Notes under the pieces: generated by a model
Told to the model about the DNA's origin: nothing
Databases searched by the model: none
What the model saw: the letters and a program-made list of their open reading frames with translations, nothing else
Assembly: GCA_041395945.1 (NCBI GenBank)
Contig: JAWKZN010000002.1
Span: 868,001-932,000, forward strand
From: Pseudomonadales bacterium
GTDB lineage: Bacteria; Pseudomonadota; Gammaproteobacteria; Pseudomonadales; Azotimanducaceae
DNA length: 64,000 nucleotides
Direction: 5' to 3'
Part shown: positions 33,341 to 41,448 of the stretch, in pieces
Position numbering within the stretch: the first letter of the stretch is position 1
How the letters are laid out: every line of letters begins with the position of its first letter
Position numbers and translations under genes: made by a program

Positions 33341-34888
33341 TTACCCCGAGGCCGCCGGCCGCAATACCCGACCGGATACCACGCCCGTCATCGCACCATC
33401 GCGGCGCACGATCCGGCCATTGACCATCACCAGATCAAATCCCTCCGCCAGTATCTGAGGCTGGGTATAGGAGGCGCGCGCTCGCACCCGCTGCGGATCA
33501 AAGAGAATCACATCCGCCACCATCCCTGACTCCAGACGCCCGCGATCTGCTATCCCCAGAATATCTGCCGGGATAGACGTCATTTTCGCCACCGCGGTTT
33601 CAAGACTCAGCAGCTTCTGCGACATCACATAGTCTTCGATCACTTTGGCGAAGGTCCCGTAACCTCGCGGATGATAAGTACCCGGGCCACCATCCGAGCT
33701 GATCACAACCCAGGGATCCGCGAGCAGAGCAGACTGGAGAGCCTCGTCCATCACAAAATACGCCGCTGAGAAGCCCTGCGGACCCAGTTTCTCGATCAGC
33801 ACTTCTTCGAAAGGCAGTTCAAGTTCACGGGACAGATCCGCGAGGGTTTTTCCAGTATAGGGGGCCGTGCCGAGCAGAGTCGCCTGCGGTCCATTCCGCA
33901 GATTGACTCTTTGTCGCAGGTAGTCTGCCAGCTCTTTACGTCGCTCAGACTTTGCCTCGAGGAACTGCTCGGTCGTCTTCGCCCAGACCGGAAACAGCAG
34001 GCCGATGCCCGTGTAGCTGGCGGAATACGGGTAGGTATCGGCGGTGATTGTGACGCCACCATCCCGGGCCGAGGCGAGAATGTCGAGAATCTCCTTCGCC
34101 CTGGCGCTGCCTTTACCGTACACAGACTTGAGATGCGCTATATGCACACGCGCATGCGCACCCTGCTCCACCAGCTCTCCGATCGCATCTGCCAGCTTGT
34201 CATCGTCTTCCGTACGCAGGTGGGACATGATCACCCGATCCCTGCGACCCACAACCCTGGCCAGCGCCTCCAGCTCGGCCGCCGACGCATGCAGCCCCGG
34301 GTTGTACTCGAGTCCTGTGCTCATGCCAAAAGCGACATCCAGCGCAGTGTCCAGTCGCTCCGCGAGTTCACTGATTGCAGTGGCTGAAGGCCGCGGGTCC
34401 ATGCCGATCCCGGAGACCGTGCGCAGGGTACCGTGACCTGCGAACATCGCGAGATTCGGACCGATACCTGACCCGGACACCCGATCGAGCCAGTCGCTCA
34501 GGTCCTCCGTCTCCGGACTCGATCCATCCTGACCAAGGGTGATCGTGGTGACGCCCATGGCGAGAAAATTCTCGAACATCGGGGTCGTAAAAGGATCGCC
34601 GTGTGAGTGGGGGTCTATGAATCCCGGCGCAACCACCCGGCCGCCGGCGTCGATGACCTGTTCTGCATCGAACCGGGCCAGGGCATCCGTGCCGATTTCG
34701 ATGATCCGGCCTGCGTCAACCACGAGATCCCCTGTGAAGGCCGGGCCACCGAGACCGTCCACGATCCGCCCTCCGGCAATCACAAAGTCTACGGCGGTTT
34801 TTGTCTGAGGTGACTCAGCTCTGTCATCCGGCCTGCTGCACCCGGCAGTCAGCAGCAAGAGCAGGCAAAAGGTGTACGCGTGTCTCAT
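33341..34888 (-). CDS. N-acyl-D-amino-acid deacylase-like lipoprotein
   Basis: A 515-residue amidohydrolase of the D-aminoacylase type, which removes acyl groups from D-amino acids. A lipoprotein signal is visible: LLLLLTAGCSRPDD with the lipobox T-A-G-C, so it is probably anchored in the envelope. The catalytic part starts at DFVIAGGRIVDGLGG, with GFIDPHSHGDP (metal ligands), GLEYNPGLHASAAE, SHLRTEDDD, IAHLKSVYGKG and a late ISSDGGPGTYHPRGYG. The ATG at 34888 is chosen because it starts the signal peptide; its ribosome binding site is weak. A role in recycling D-amino acid-containing peptides or acyl amides is inferred. A beta-barrel gene is divergent. Confidence 0.88.
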   Translation of the reverse strand: MRHAYTFCLLLLLTAGCSRPDDRAESPQTKTAVDFVIAGGRIVDGLGGPAFTGDLVVDAGRIIEIGTDALARFDAEQVIDAGGRVVAPGFIDPHSHGDPFTTPMFENFLAMGVTTITLGQDGSSPETEDLSDWLDRVSGSGIGPNLAMFAGHGTLRTVSGIGMDPRPSATAISELAERLDTALDVAFGMSTGLEYNPGLHASAAELEALARVVGRRDRVIMSHLRTEDDDKLADAIGELVEQGAHARVHIAHLKSVYGKGSARAKEILDILASARDGGVTITADTYPYSASYTGIGLLFPVWAKTTEQFLEAKSERRKELADYLRQRVNLRNGPQATLLGTAPYTGKTLADLSRELELPFEEVLIEKLGPQGFSAAYFVMDEALQSALLADPWVVISSDGGPGTYHPRGYGTFAKVIEDYVMSQKLLSLETAVAKMTSIPADILGIADRGRLESGMVADVILFDPQRVRARASYTQPQILAEGFDLVMVNGRIVRRDGAMTGVVSGRVLRPAASG

Positions 34889-35029
34889 TTTCGAGTTCCA
34901 TCCAGATATCACCATCGACTCATGTGGGATTGCGCTGCAGAGGATGGCAGAATCGTCCACACCGCCTCCGCTTCCCGACACTTCATTCTGCCACCTGTCC
35001 GGATTTCCCCTGATTAAAGGAGCTAAGTG

Positions 35030-35848
35030 ATGCGAACTACAGCGGCACTGACTCTCGGCGCTATCTGCCTCATCTCTGCAGGCACTGCTTCCGCAGCCAA
35101 ACCCGGCTTCGGAGACACCTTCACCTTTGGTATCGGCTCAATGTGGACTCAATCCGACGCCACATTCGCCTATACGCTGGATGGGTTACCCGAAACCGAA
35201 CTCGATCTTTCAGATCTCGGCATGAAGGATTCTGACACGGTTCTGTGGCTTGGCGGCAAATGGCAGATTTCTGATCGTTTTCATATTGGTGCCAGCTACA
35301 GCAGCTTCGATGCGAATGGCTCGAACACGGCAGAGTTCGACGGTGACTTCGGCGAGGTGCTTTTCACCACCGGCGCAACTCTGACTTCCAGTTTCGAATC
35401 CGAACTCTACATCGTGGATCTCGGCTGGGATTTCGTGAAGACAGAAGACGCTCATCTCGGTCTGGGTGCAGGTGTTCATATTGCGGATCTGAGCTTCGAG
35501 CTGGGGGCGGTCGTCGACCTGCCGCTCGGTGGAACGCTCGATCTGGGAGTGGACAGGGCAGAGGCAACAGCACCACTGCCCAATGCCACATTGAGTGGCG
35601 GCGTGATGATCAGCGATCACCTCTATCTGCAGGGCACTGCCGGATACTTCAGTCTGAACTACAAGGATTATGACGGTCGGCTGCTGTCCGCCCGGGCTGC
35701 CCTCGAATGGCGGCCTTTCGAGCGATTCGGCGTCGGAGCCGGGTACCAGTATCTCAATCTCAACCTCAAGGTTGACGATTCGGATTCAAACGAAGAATTC
35801 GATCTGGATCTCTCCGGCCCGCTGCTGTTCCTCTCAGTGGGTTTCTAG
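35030..35848 (+). CDS. Outer-membrane beta-barrel protein
   Basis: A 272-residue protein of unknown family. A signal peptide (about residues 1-22, ending GTASA) is followed by alternating hydrophobic-polar strands: TFTFGIGSMW, VLWLGGKWQIS, FHIGASYSSF and a C-terminal GPLLFLSVGF ending in Phe, the barrel-assembly signature. The composition is rich in Asp, Gly, Leu and Tyr. The ATG at 35030 has AAAGGAG 7 nt upstream, which makes it preferable to the GTG at 35027. No partner gene in the same operon; the divergent deacylase lipoprotein is a possible functional neighbour. Could be a small porin or OmpW/OmpA-like protein. Confidence 0.85.
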   Translation: MRTTAALTLGAICLISAGTASAAKPGFGDTFTFGIGSMWTQSDATFAYTLDGLPETELDLSDLGMKDSDTVLWLGGKWQISDRFHIGASYSSFDANGSNTAEFDGDFGEVLFTTGATLTSSFESELYIVDLGWDFVKTEDAHLGLGAGVHIADLSFELGAVVDLPLGGTLDLGVDRAEATAPLPNATLSGGVMISDHLYLQGTAGYFSLNYKDYDGRLLSARAALEWRPFERFGVGAGYQYLNLNLKVDDSDSNEEFDLDLSGPLLFLSVGF

Positions 35849-36058
35849 AGAGGGCAGCAACGACTCAGCGTCCGGGTGGCTGATCGGCGTGCTGTGTGCC
35901 TTCTCCAGGCGTCACAAACAGCAGCCGGGTCTTCTTCTCAGGCCGCCGGCTCAACTTTCAGCGGCGCACCTTTACCCTGAGGGCCCAGAACCAGTCGCTT
36001 GAGATTCAGATCGTGGGGGCCCGGATCAGCTGCCATCGAACTTCTCCATTGTGCAGAT

Positions 36059-37324
36059 TCAATCAAATATTTTCTTCCCGCTGGAGAGCAGCAGGAAGGC
36101 GATGAGACCAACCAGGGTAATCCCGGCCGCCACCTGAAACACCAGCGCCCAGGAACCGGTGAGTTCGAGAATGAGTCCGCTCACGAATACGCCGATGATG
36201 CCCGGGATCGTGCCGGCGGTGTTGGTGATACCCATCAGGGTTCCGGCATGCCGTGGCGCGATGTCCATGTGATTGACCGAGAAACCGCCGGTCACGAAGG
36301 CACCCAGCGCATTGCCCACTGTCATCACGGTGATCGCCATCCAGGCGGTCTGTACTTCACCCACGATCAGCAGTGCTGTCGCGATACCTCCGAAGCCGAT
36401 GGTCTGCATGAGTTTGCGCACCCGGCCGACATCCATGCCGCTGCGGATCAGACGGTCGGCAATGTTGCCGGCAATGTTGAGAAAGAAGAAAGAGGCAATG
36501 TGAGGAATCATGGTGACCCAGCCGACTGAGGCATAGTCCACACCGAGGCCTTTGTTCACAAAAGTCGGCAGCCAGGACAGCAGCACATAGAGCGACCAGT
36601 TGTTGCAGAAGTGCGCGATGATGATGGCCCACACCGGTCCGCACTTGAGGAATTCGATCAGATCCGGCGTCGGTGCAGTCTCACCGACCGATGTCCCCGC
36701 CTCGATTACAGCCAGTTCTTCGGAACTGACCTCCGGATGATTCTGAGGTAACGCCGACACACTGCGCTGCCAGATCACAAACCAGATCACCCCGACGGCG
36801 CCAAACAGATAAAAGGCCCACTCCCAGCCCAGTTCGACGACGATAATCGGGGTCACGACCAGCGCGAACACCGTACCCAGCGGGATACCGCTGTTGGCGA
36901 AGCCGACCGCCCGGGATCGCTCGCTCAGGGGAATCCATTTGGAGTAGAGACTGTAGATGGAGGGGAAGGTCACCGCTTCCCCCATACCCATACCGATGCG
37001 CGCAGCGATCAGCACGGTGATGCCGAGCCAGGCCGCGGGAGGGGTGAGAATGGTGAACAGTGACCACAGGAGCACGCCCGCTCCCAGCACGACCTTGCCA
37101 CCGAAGCGGTCCGCCAGTCTGCCACCAACCACCTGGAGCAGCAGATAGCCGACGAAAAAGGAGGAAAGCACCGTACCCTGGGTGGACATGCTCCATCCCA
37201 GATCTTCTGCCATGGGGATGATGGCGACTGAAATGTTGACGCGATCGATGTAGCAGATGAATACCGACAGGAACGCGAGAAACACCACCACGTAACGCCG
37301 TGGCACGCCTTTGGACTGCTGCAA
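36059..37324 (-). CDS. MFS transporter, anion:cation symporter type
   Basis: A 421-residue, 12-helix major facilitator with strongest likeness to the ACS family (hexuronate, glucarate, phthalate, SLC17-like carriers). Typical pieces are FICYIDRVNISVAIIPMAE after helix 1, LADRFGGK (the MFS loop motif) and RIGMGMGEAVTFPSIYSLYS. No ATG fits the start; a TTG at 37324 is used because GGGGGAG lies 6 nt upstream and the protein then has the normal family length. Likely imports an organic anion. It is divergent from a LysR regulator, which probably controls it. The 210-nt spacer after its stop (35849-36058) has no gene or clear terminator. Confidence 0.88.
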   Translation of the reverse strand: MQQSKGVPRRYVVVFLAFLSVFICYIDRVNISVAIIPMAEDLGWSMSTQGTVLSSFFVGYLLLQVVGGRLADRFGGKVVLGAGVLLWSLFTILTPPAAWLGITVLIAARIGMGMGEAVTFPSIYSLYSKWIPLSERSRAVGFANSGIPLGTVFALVVTPIIVVELGWEWAFYLFGAVGVIWFVIWQRSVSALPQNHPEVSSEELAVIEAGTSVGETAPTPDLIEFLKCGPVWAIIIAHFCNNWSLYVLLSWLPTFVNKGLGVDYASVGWVTMIPHIASFFFLNIAGNIADRLIRSGMDVGRVRKLMQTIGFGGIATALLIVGEVQTAWMAITVMTVGNALGAFVTGGFSVNHMDIAPRHAGTLMGITNTAGTIPGIIGVFVSGLILELTGSWALVFQVAAGITLVGLIAFLLLSSGKKIFD

Positions 37325-37546
37325 ATCACTCTCCCCCTTGTTTGCCGGAGTACCATACCTCGAAATCCGGTGAGCGGGGGAGTAGACGTCGATCCGGAGG
37401 CGGCCATTGCCTGGGAGTGCAGAGCGTGTCTGCCATGGGGAGGAGAGGGCAACCCACCGGGGCGGGTGGTTTACCACCTCCGGAACGACCGCAAGACTCT
37501 AGCAGCCGTCCCGCACACCTTCGAGACGCTCATGCGCACAGGGTAT

Positions 37547-37560
37547 GTGCATAAATGCAC
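37547..37560. promoter_or_regulatory. Perfect 14-bp palindrome upstream of LysR
   Basis: GTGCAT-AA-ATGCAC, in the ~290-nt spacer between the MFS transporter and the divergent LysR gene, 53 nt before the LysR start. A related GCGCAC/GTGCAT pair just upstream extends the symmetry. Candidate binding site for the LysR protein; the classical T-N11-A spacing is not distinct. Confidence 0.45.
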
Positions 37561-37612
37561 GGAACTTCCGCTTGGAGTACTCTCACCCTCTGTTTAACCC
37601 CGCTTGAAGGCT

Positions 37613-38551
37613 ATGGACTGGTCAGATCTGCAACACTTCCTGGCGCTGGCACAGGCAGGCTCGATGGCCGGTGCAGCCGACCGGCTGGGTGTCAATCGCA
37701 CCACGGTCACCCGTCACATCACCGGTCTCGAAGCCGCGCTCGGCACCAGTCTGTTCGAGCGCCAGGGCCGCCACCTCGCACTCACCGATGCGGGCCGTGA
37801 AGTACTCAATGTTGCCCAGAGCATCGACGGCGATCTCGCAAGCCTGGAGCGCGCCGTATTCGGCCGTGATCAGGCACTGGCCGGCACCATCCGGCTCACC
37901 ACCACGGCGGGTATGGCCACACTGCTCGCCGATGATCTGGCGCGGTTTCACCATCAGTATCCTGAACTTGTCCTGGAACTCATGCTCGGAAACGCACTGG
38001 AAGATCTGGAAATGATGGAATCCGATCTGGCCATTCGGCTCACCACGGATCCGCCCGAAAACCTCGTCGGGCGCAAAGTCGCAAATCTGCATTCCGCCCT
38101 CTATGCCAGCCCGGATCTCGCAGCCCGGATCGGCCGGGGGGAGTCGGCACAGATTCTCGGTTTTTCCGGCTACCCGGAGGGCATGGACTGGATCGGCGAG
38201 CAGCTGCCCGACATCGGACGGGTCATCGTCAGCAGCAACAATATGGACGTACTCTGCGAGCTGGCCACCCGGGGTCTGGGCGCAACCGAAGTGCCCTGCT
38301 ACATCGGCGAATTCAACGATTCCCTGGTGAGGGTCTCAGAACCACACACATTCCGCTTCGCCCAGGCGTGGCTGCTCTATCACCCTCAGCTGCGCAATCT
38401 GCGCCGCGTACATCTGCTGGTGGACCACCTGGTGAAAGCCTTCGAGCGGCTTGCGCCTGCGTTTGAAGGGAAGCTCAAACCCCGGAGCGGAGACCGCTCA
38501 GCGGCTGCAACTGCAGTGGAACTGCCCCCTGGCGATCGAACATCAGGCTGA
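37613..38551 (+). CDS. LysR-family transcriptional regulator
   Basis: A 312-residue LysR-type regulator. The winged HTH is at the N-terminus (LQHFLALAQAGSMAGAADRL, then VNRTTVTRHITGLEAALG) followed by the linker helix and a substrate-binding domain with TIRLTTTAGMATLLADDL and GLGATEVPCYIGE. The ATG at 37613 is chosen over a TTG at 37604 because GAAGG directly precedes it. It is divergent from an MFS transporter gene, with a perfect palindrome between. The effector is probably an organic acid or the MFS substrate. Its 3' end overlaps the convergent gene at 38475 by 77 nt. Confidence 0.92.
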   Translation: MDWSDLQHFLALAQAGSMAGAADRLGVNRTTVTRHITGLEAALGTSLFERQGRHLALTDAGREVLNVAQSIDGDLASLERAVFGRDQALAGTIRLTTTAGMATLLADDLARFHHQYPELVLELMLGNALEDLEMMESDLAIRLTTDPPENLVGRKVANLHSALYASPDLAARIGRGESAQILGFSGYPEGMDWIGEQLPDIGRVIVSSNNMDVLCELATRGLGATEVPCYIGEFNDSLVRVSEPHTFRFAQAWLLYHPQLRNLRRVHLLVDHLVKAFERLAPAFEGKLKPRSGDRSAAATAVELPPGDRTSG

Positions 38552-38900
38552 TATAGCCATCCGCCCAGCCATACTTGTCCCGCATCAGCGCGTTGATCTG
38601 TGCACTGAGTTCCGGTCGCGGGACGATCAGGTAACTTTCGATCCGTGCACCGCGCTGCACCCGCGCCTCGGGATGGGCCTGCAGTCGCGAATACCAGCCG
38701 GAACCGTCAGCGCCGACCCGCAGATACGCGGATCCTTCGAAGTCCACTACCCATAAACGGGTCTCCTGCTCGACCCCGGCGGCACCCATGCTGTGCAGGA
38801 CCACGACTTCGCCGCTCTCTGAAGCAACGAACTGCATCCCGAATACACCGACCACCACCAGCAGGATCAGACCCGCGATCCAGACAATACCTCTGACCAT
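38475..38900 (-). CDS. Membrane-anchored split-barrel-like protein
   Basis: About 141 residues. One N-terminal membrane helix (IVWIAGLILLVVVGVFGMQF) and then a domain with ETRLWVVDFEGSAYLRVGA, GWYSRLQAHPEARVQRGARI and DKYGWADGYISLMFD, a pattern that recalls flavin/deazaflavin-binding PNPOx-like split barrels (nitroreductase-like proteins). No catalytic residue can be named. The ATG at 38900 is used; a GTG at 38909 is possible. It is divergent from a MarR gene across a 28-bp palindrome, so the MarR protein may repress it. The last 77 nt overlap the end of the LysR gene. Confidence 0.68.
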   Translation of the reverse strand: MVRGIVWIAGLILLVVVGVFGMQFVASESGEVVVLHSMGAAGVEQETRLWVVDFEGSAYLRVGADGSGWYSRLQAHPEARVQRGARIESYLIVPRPELSAQINALMRDKYGWADGYISLMFDRQGAVPLQLQPLSGLRSGV

Positions 38901-38942
38901 GACAGTCACAGCCTTCAGTTGAATTACCCGCCAGGCTACTCC

Positions 38943-38970
38943 TTAAATAGTTTAGAATCAAACTATTTAA
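38943..38970. promoter_or_regulatory. 28-bp palindrome, putative MarR operator
   Basis: Perfect 11-bp arms (TTAAATAGTTT and its complement) around AGAATC, in the 107-nt spacer between the minus-strand split-barrel gene and the plus-strand MarR gene. The AT-rich arms also supply promoter-like hexamers. Size and symmetry fit a MarR dimer site acting on both directions. Confidence 0.7.
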
Positions 38971-39007
38971 TAGTGAACATTTAATCCCGGACGTGTAACA
39001 TCAGCTC

Positions 39008-39469
39008 ATGAGCACAGTGAAGAGCAGGGATCTGGATACCGCCTTTGCATTCTTCAATGAGATCGGCATCATCTCCCAGCTTTCCATCAATCAGATGCAA
39101 CGCAGCATGCCTCATGGGCTGACCCAGTCTCAGTTCGCTGTTCTGAACTGGTTCACCCGGGTAGACGACGAGGCCACACCCGGGCGGCTCGCCTCAGCCT
39201 TTCAGGTCACAAAGGGTGCCATGACCAACACCCTCACCAAACTGGAAGACAAAGGGTTCATCATTGTCACACCGGACCCGTGCAGCGGTCGCCGCAAACT
39301 CGTTCGCATCAGTCCGGCTGGCCGTCGGGCACGCGAGGCGGCACTGGCAGCAGCATCTCCGCAGCTTGCAACCTTCCTCGCCGCGTTCCCTCTGGCAAAA
39401 CTCAATCGGGTGTTGCCTCTGTTGCGCGATGTACGCCAGTATCTGGATACCGCACGCGAAAACTCCTGA
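39008..39469 (+). CDS. MarR-family transcriptional regulator
   Basis: A 153-residue winged-helix regulator. The recognition region is LTQSQFAVLNWFTRV, RLASAFQVTKGAMTNTLTKL, and the wing has DPCSGRRKLVRISPAGR, as in MarR/SlyA proteins. The C-terminal helix pair makes the dimer interface. It is divergent from the split-barrel gene with a 28-bp palindrome between, and its stop is only 8 nt before the S9 peptidase start, so it is probably co-transcribed with the peptidase. The effector is unknown. The ribosome binding site at the ATG is weak. Confidence 0.92.
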   Translation: MSTVKSRDLDTAFAFFNEIGIISQLSINQMQRSMPHGLTQSQFAVLNWFTRVDDEATPGRLASAFQVTKGAMTNTLTKLEDKGFIIVTPDPCSGRRKLVRISPAGRRAREAALAAASPQLATFLAAFPLAKLNRVLPLLRDVRQYLDTARENS

Positions 39470-39477
39470 GGTGAATC

Positions 39478-41436
39478 ATGCACCGGCCTGCTGCACTCAC
39501 CGCACTTACCGCACTCACGATTATCACCGCATCCGGGCAGGCCGCCGCGCCGCCGGTTTCTGCATTTGCGGCGCTGCCTGAAATTTCGGCCGTCAATCTG
39601 TCTCCGGACGGCAGGCGGCTGCTGATCATGCGCGCCATCGAGGAGACCCATCATCCGGTGGTGCTGGACATTGCAACGGGAAAATCCAGCCTGGTGATGG
39701 CCGCTAATCCTGTAGAGTTTCTGTTCAACTGGTGTCGCTGGGCCAGCGACCGACGCATCATCTGCTCGATCCGCCGTTACGACACCCTGCAGGCCAGCCA
39801 GATCGACGCGAGCCGCTATCGCTACTACAGAGACGGCCGTACCACCTTCACACGGATGCTGGCGGTCGACAGCGACGGCACCAACGTTCTCGAACTGATC
39901 AGGGCACCGGTAAACCGCGGCAGCGGCGACCTCAAGTGGAATCCGGTCGATCAGGACAATATCCGCGACTGGCTGCCGGATGATCCGGATCATGTGATCG
40001 TGCAGCTCGCACGGGAGGAGCGGACCCGGCCCTCCCTGTATCGACTCAACATTCATAACAACAGACTCACCCGCATTCGCCGTTATCACGATTCGGTGTA
40101 CGACTGGTACGTCGACCGGAAGGGCGTAGTACGCTTTGCGACCGGATTCAGGAACACAACTCCAGTAGCTTTCAGTGTGGAAAAGAAGCAGCTTCGCGAG
40201 CTCGACCTCACTGCCCTGAGTGCAGACAATCCCCTGCTCCTGCCGCATGTAATCCGCGTCAGCGGCGACGGGACCAAGATCTATTTTTTGAGTTACCACG
40301 AAGGCGGGCACCGTGCGCTTTACCAGGCCGATGCCGCGACTGGAAAGAACATCGAACCCCTGTTCCGGGATCCGGATTTCGATGTTTTCAGCACGCTCCT
40401 CTCACACACGGACACCTATGATCTGCAGCTTCTGCACTACCTGCAAGACGACGTTGCCACCCACTGGTTTGACAAGGCGCTGGAAGCAAAGCTGGCCGAA
40501 GCCCATCGCACACTTGAAAAGGTACACACCCGAGTCCTGGTGATGGACTCTGACCGGGCACAGAATCGCTTCGTCTTCACAGCGGAGGGTCCAGCCAGCC
40601 CGCCCAGCTACTATCTGTACGATCACGGTGAGCAATCGATGCGGCTGATCGGCCACGCATATCCCCAACTCACGGGGGTGATCGAACCGAAAACCATCCG
40701 CTACCCGGCCCGGGACGGCTATCAGATACCCGCCATACTCACCGTGCCGGAAGGCACCGGCCCACATCCCACCATCCTGTTTCCGCATGGCGGACCAAAC
40801 TCGCGGGACGCCCCCCATTTCCACTACTGGACGCAGTACTTCATCAGCCGCGGCTATGCGGTGCTGCAACCGAATTTTCGCGGCTCGACCGGCTACGGGG
40901 CAGCCCACCTGGCCGCCGGATTCGAACAGTGGGGCCTGCGCATGCAGCAGGATGTGATGGACGGCCTTGACTGGCTGATCGAGCAGAAAATCACCGACCC
41001 GGACCGGGTCTGTGTGGTCGGCAGCAGCTACGGTGGCTATGTCGCCCTGGTCGCTGCCTTCAAGACACCCGATCTCATACGCTGCGCCGTATCTTTTGCC
41101 GGGGTTACGGACCTGGCCGGACTGAAGGTGCGCGTAAACGAATTCGACCTGGGTGAACTAGCGCTGGCTCGAATTCAGAGCGGCCCCGCGATGGATGCCA
41201 ATTCACCCCTGCGCCGGGTCGACAGTATCGATGTCCCTCTGCTGATCGTGCATGGAGATATGGACCGCAGCGTGATGATCGAGCAATCCAGAGATCTCGC
41301 CGCCGCACTGGAAAAGTCGGGAAAAACCTACACCTATATAGAACAGCCGGATGGCGACCACTTCCTCAGCATCGCCCGCCATAGACTGCAGTTCTTTCAG
41401 GTCATGGATGAGTTCCTGGCCCGCTACCTGCGCTGA
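39478..41436 (+). CDS. Secreted S9 family prolyl-oligopeptidase-like peptidase
   Basis: A 652-residue serine peptidase with an N-terminal propeller and a C-terminal alpha/beta hydrolase. A signal peptide-like start ends near ASGQAAAPP. The catalytic triad is visible as Ser in VVGSSYGGYVALVAA (~516), Asp in IVHGDMDRSV (~592) and His in PDGDHFLSIA (~627). PHGGPNSRDAPHFHYWTQYF is the usual oxyanion-side motif. GAGGTGA precedes the ATG. Likely a periplasmic peptidase acting on short peptides. It follows a MarR gene and is convergent, 12 nt apart, with a large hybrid kinase. Substrate preference (dipeptidyl or acylaminoacyl) cannot be decided. Confidence 0.92.
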   Translation: MHRPAALTALTALTIITASGQAAAPPVSAFAALPEISAVNLSPDGRRLLIMRAIEETHHPVVLDIATGKSSLVMAANPVEFLFNWCRWASDRRIICSIRRYDTLQASQIDASRYRYYRDGRTTFTRMLAVDSDGTNVLELIRAPVNRGSGDLKWNPVDQDNIRDWLPDDPDHVIVQLAREERTRPSLYRLNIHNNRLTRIRRYHDSVYDWYVDRKGVVRFATGFRNTTPVAFSVEKKQLRELDLTALSADNPLLLPHVIRVSGDGTKIYFLSYHEGGHRALYQADAATGKNIEPLFRDPDFDVFSTLLSHTDTYDLQLLHYLQDDVATHWFDKALEAKLAEAHRTLEKVHTRVLVMDSDRAQNRFVFTAEGPASPPSYYLYDHGEQSMRLIGHAYPQLTGVIEPKTIRYPARDGYQIPAILTVPEGTGPHPTILFPHGGPNSRDAPHFHYWTQYFISRGYAVLQPNFRGSTGYGAAHLAAGFEQWGLRMQQDVMDGLDWLIEQKITDPDRVCVVGSSYGGYVALVAAFKTPDLIRCAVSFAGVTDLAGLKVRVNEFDLGELALARIQSGPAMDANSPLRRVDSIDVPLLIVHGDMDRSVMIEQSRDLAAALEKSGKTYTYIEQPDGDHFLSIARHRLQFFQVMDEFLARYLR

Positions 41437-41448
41437 GCGCAGGGCTGA

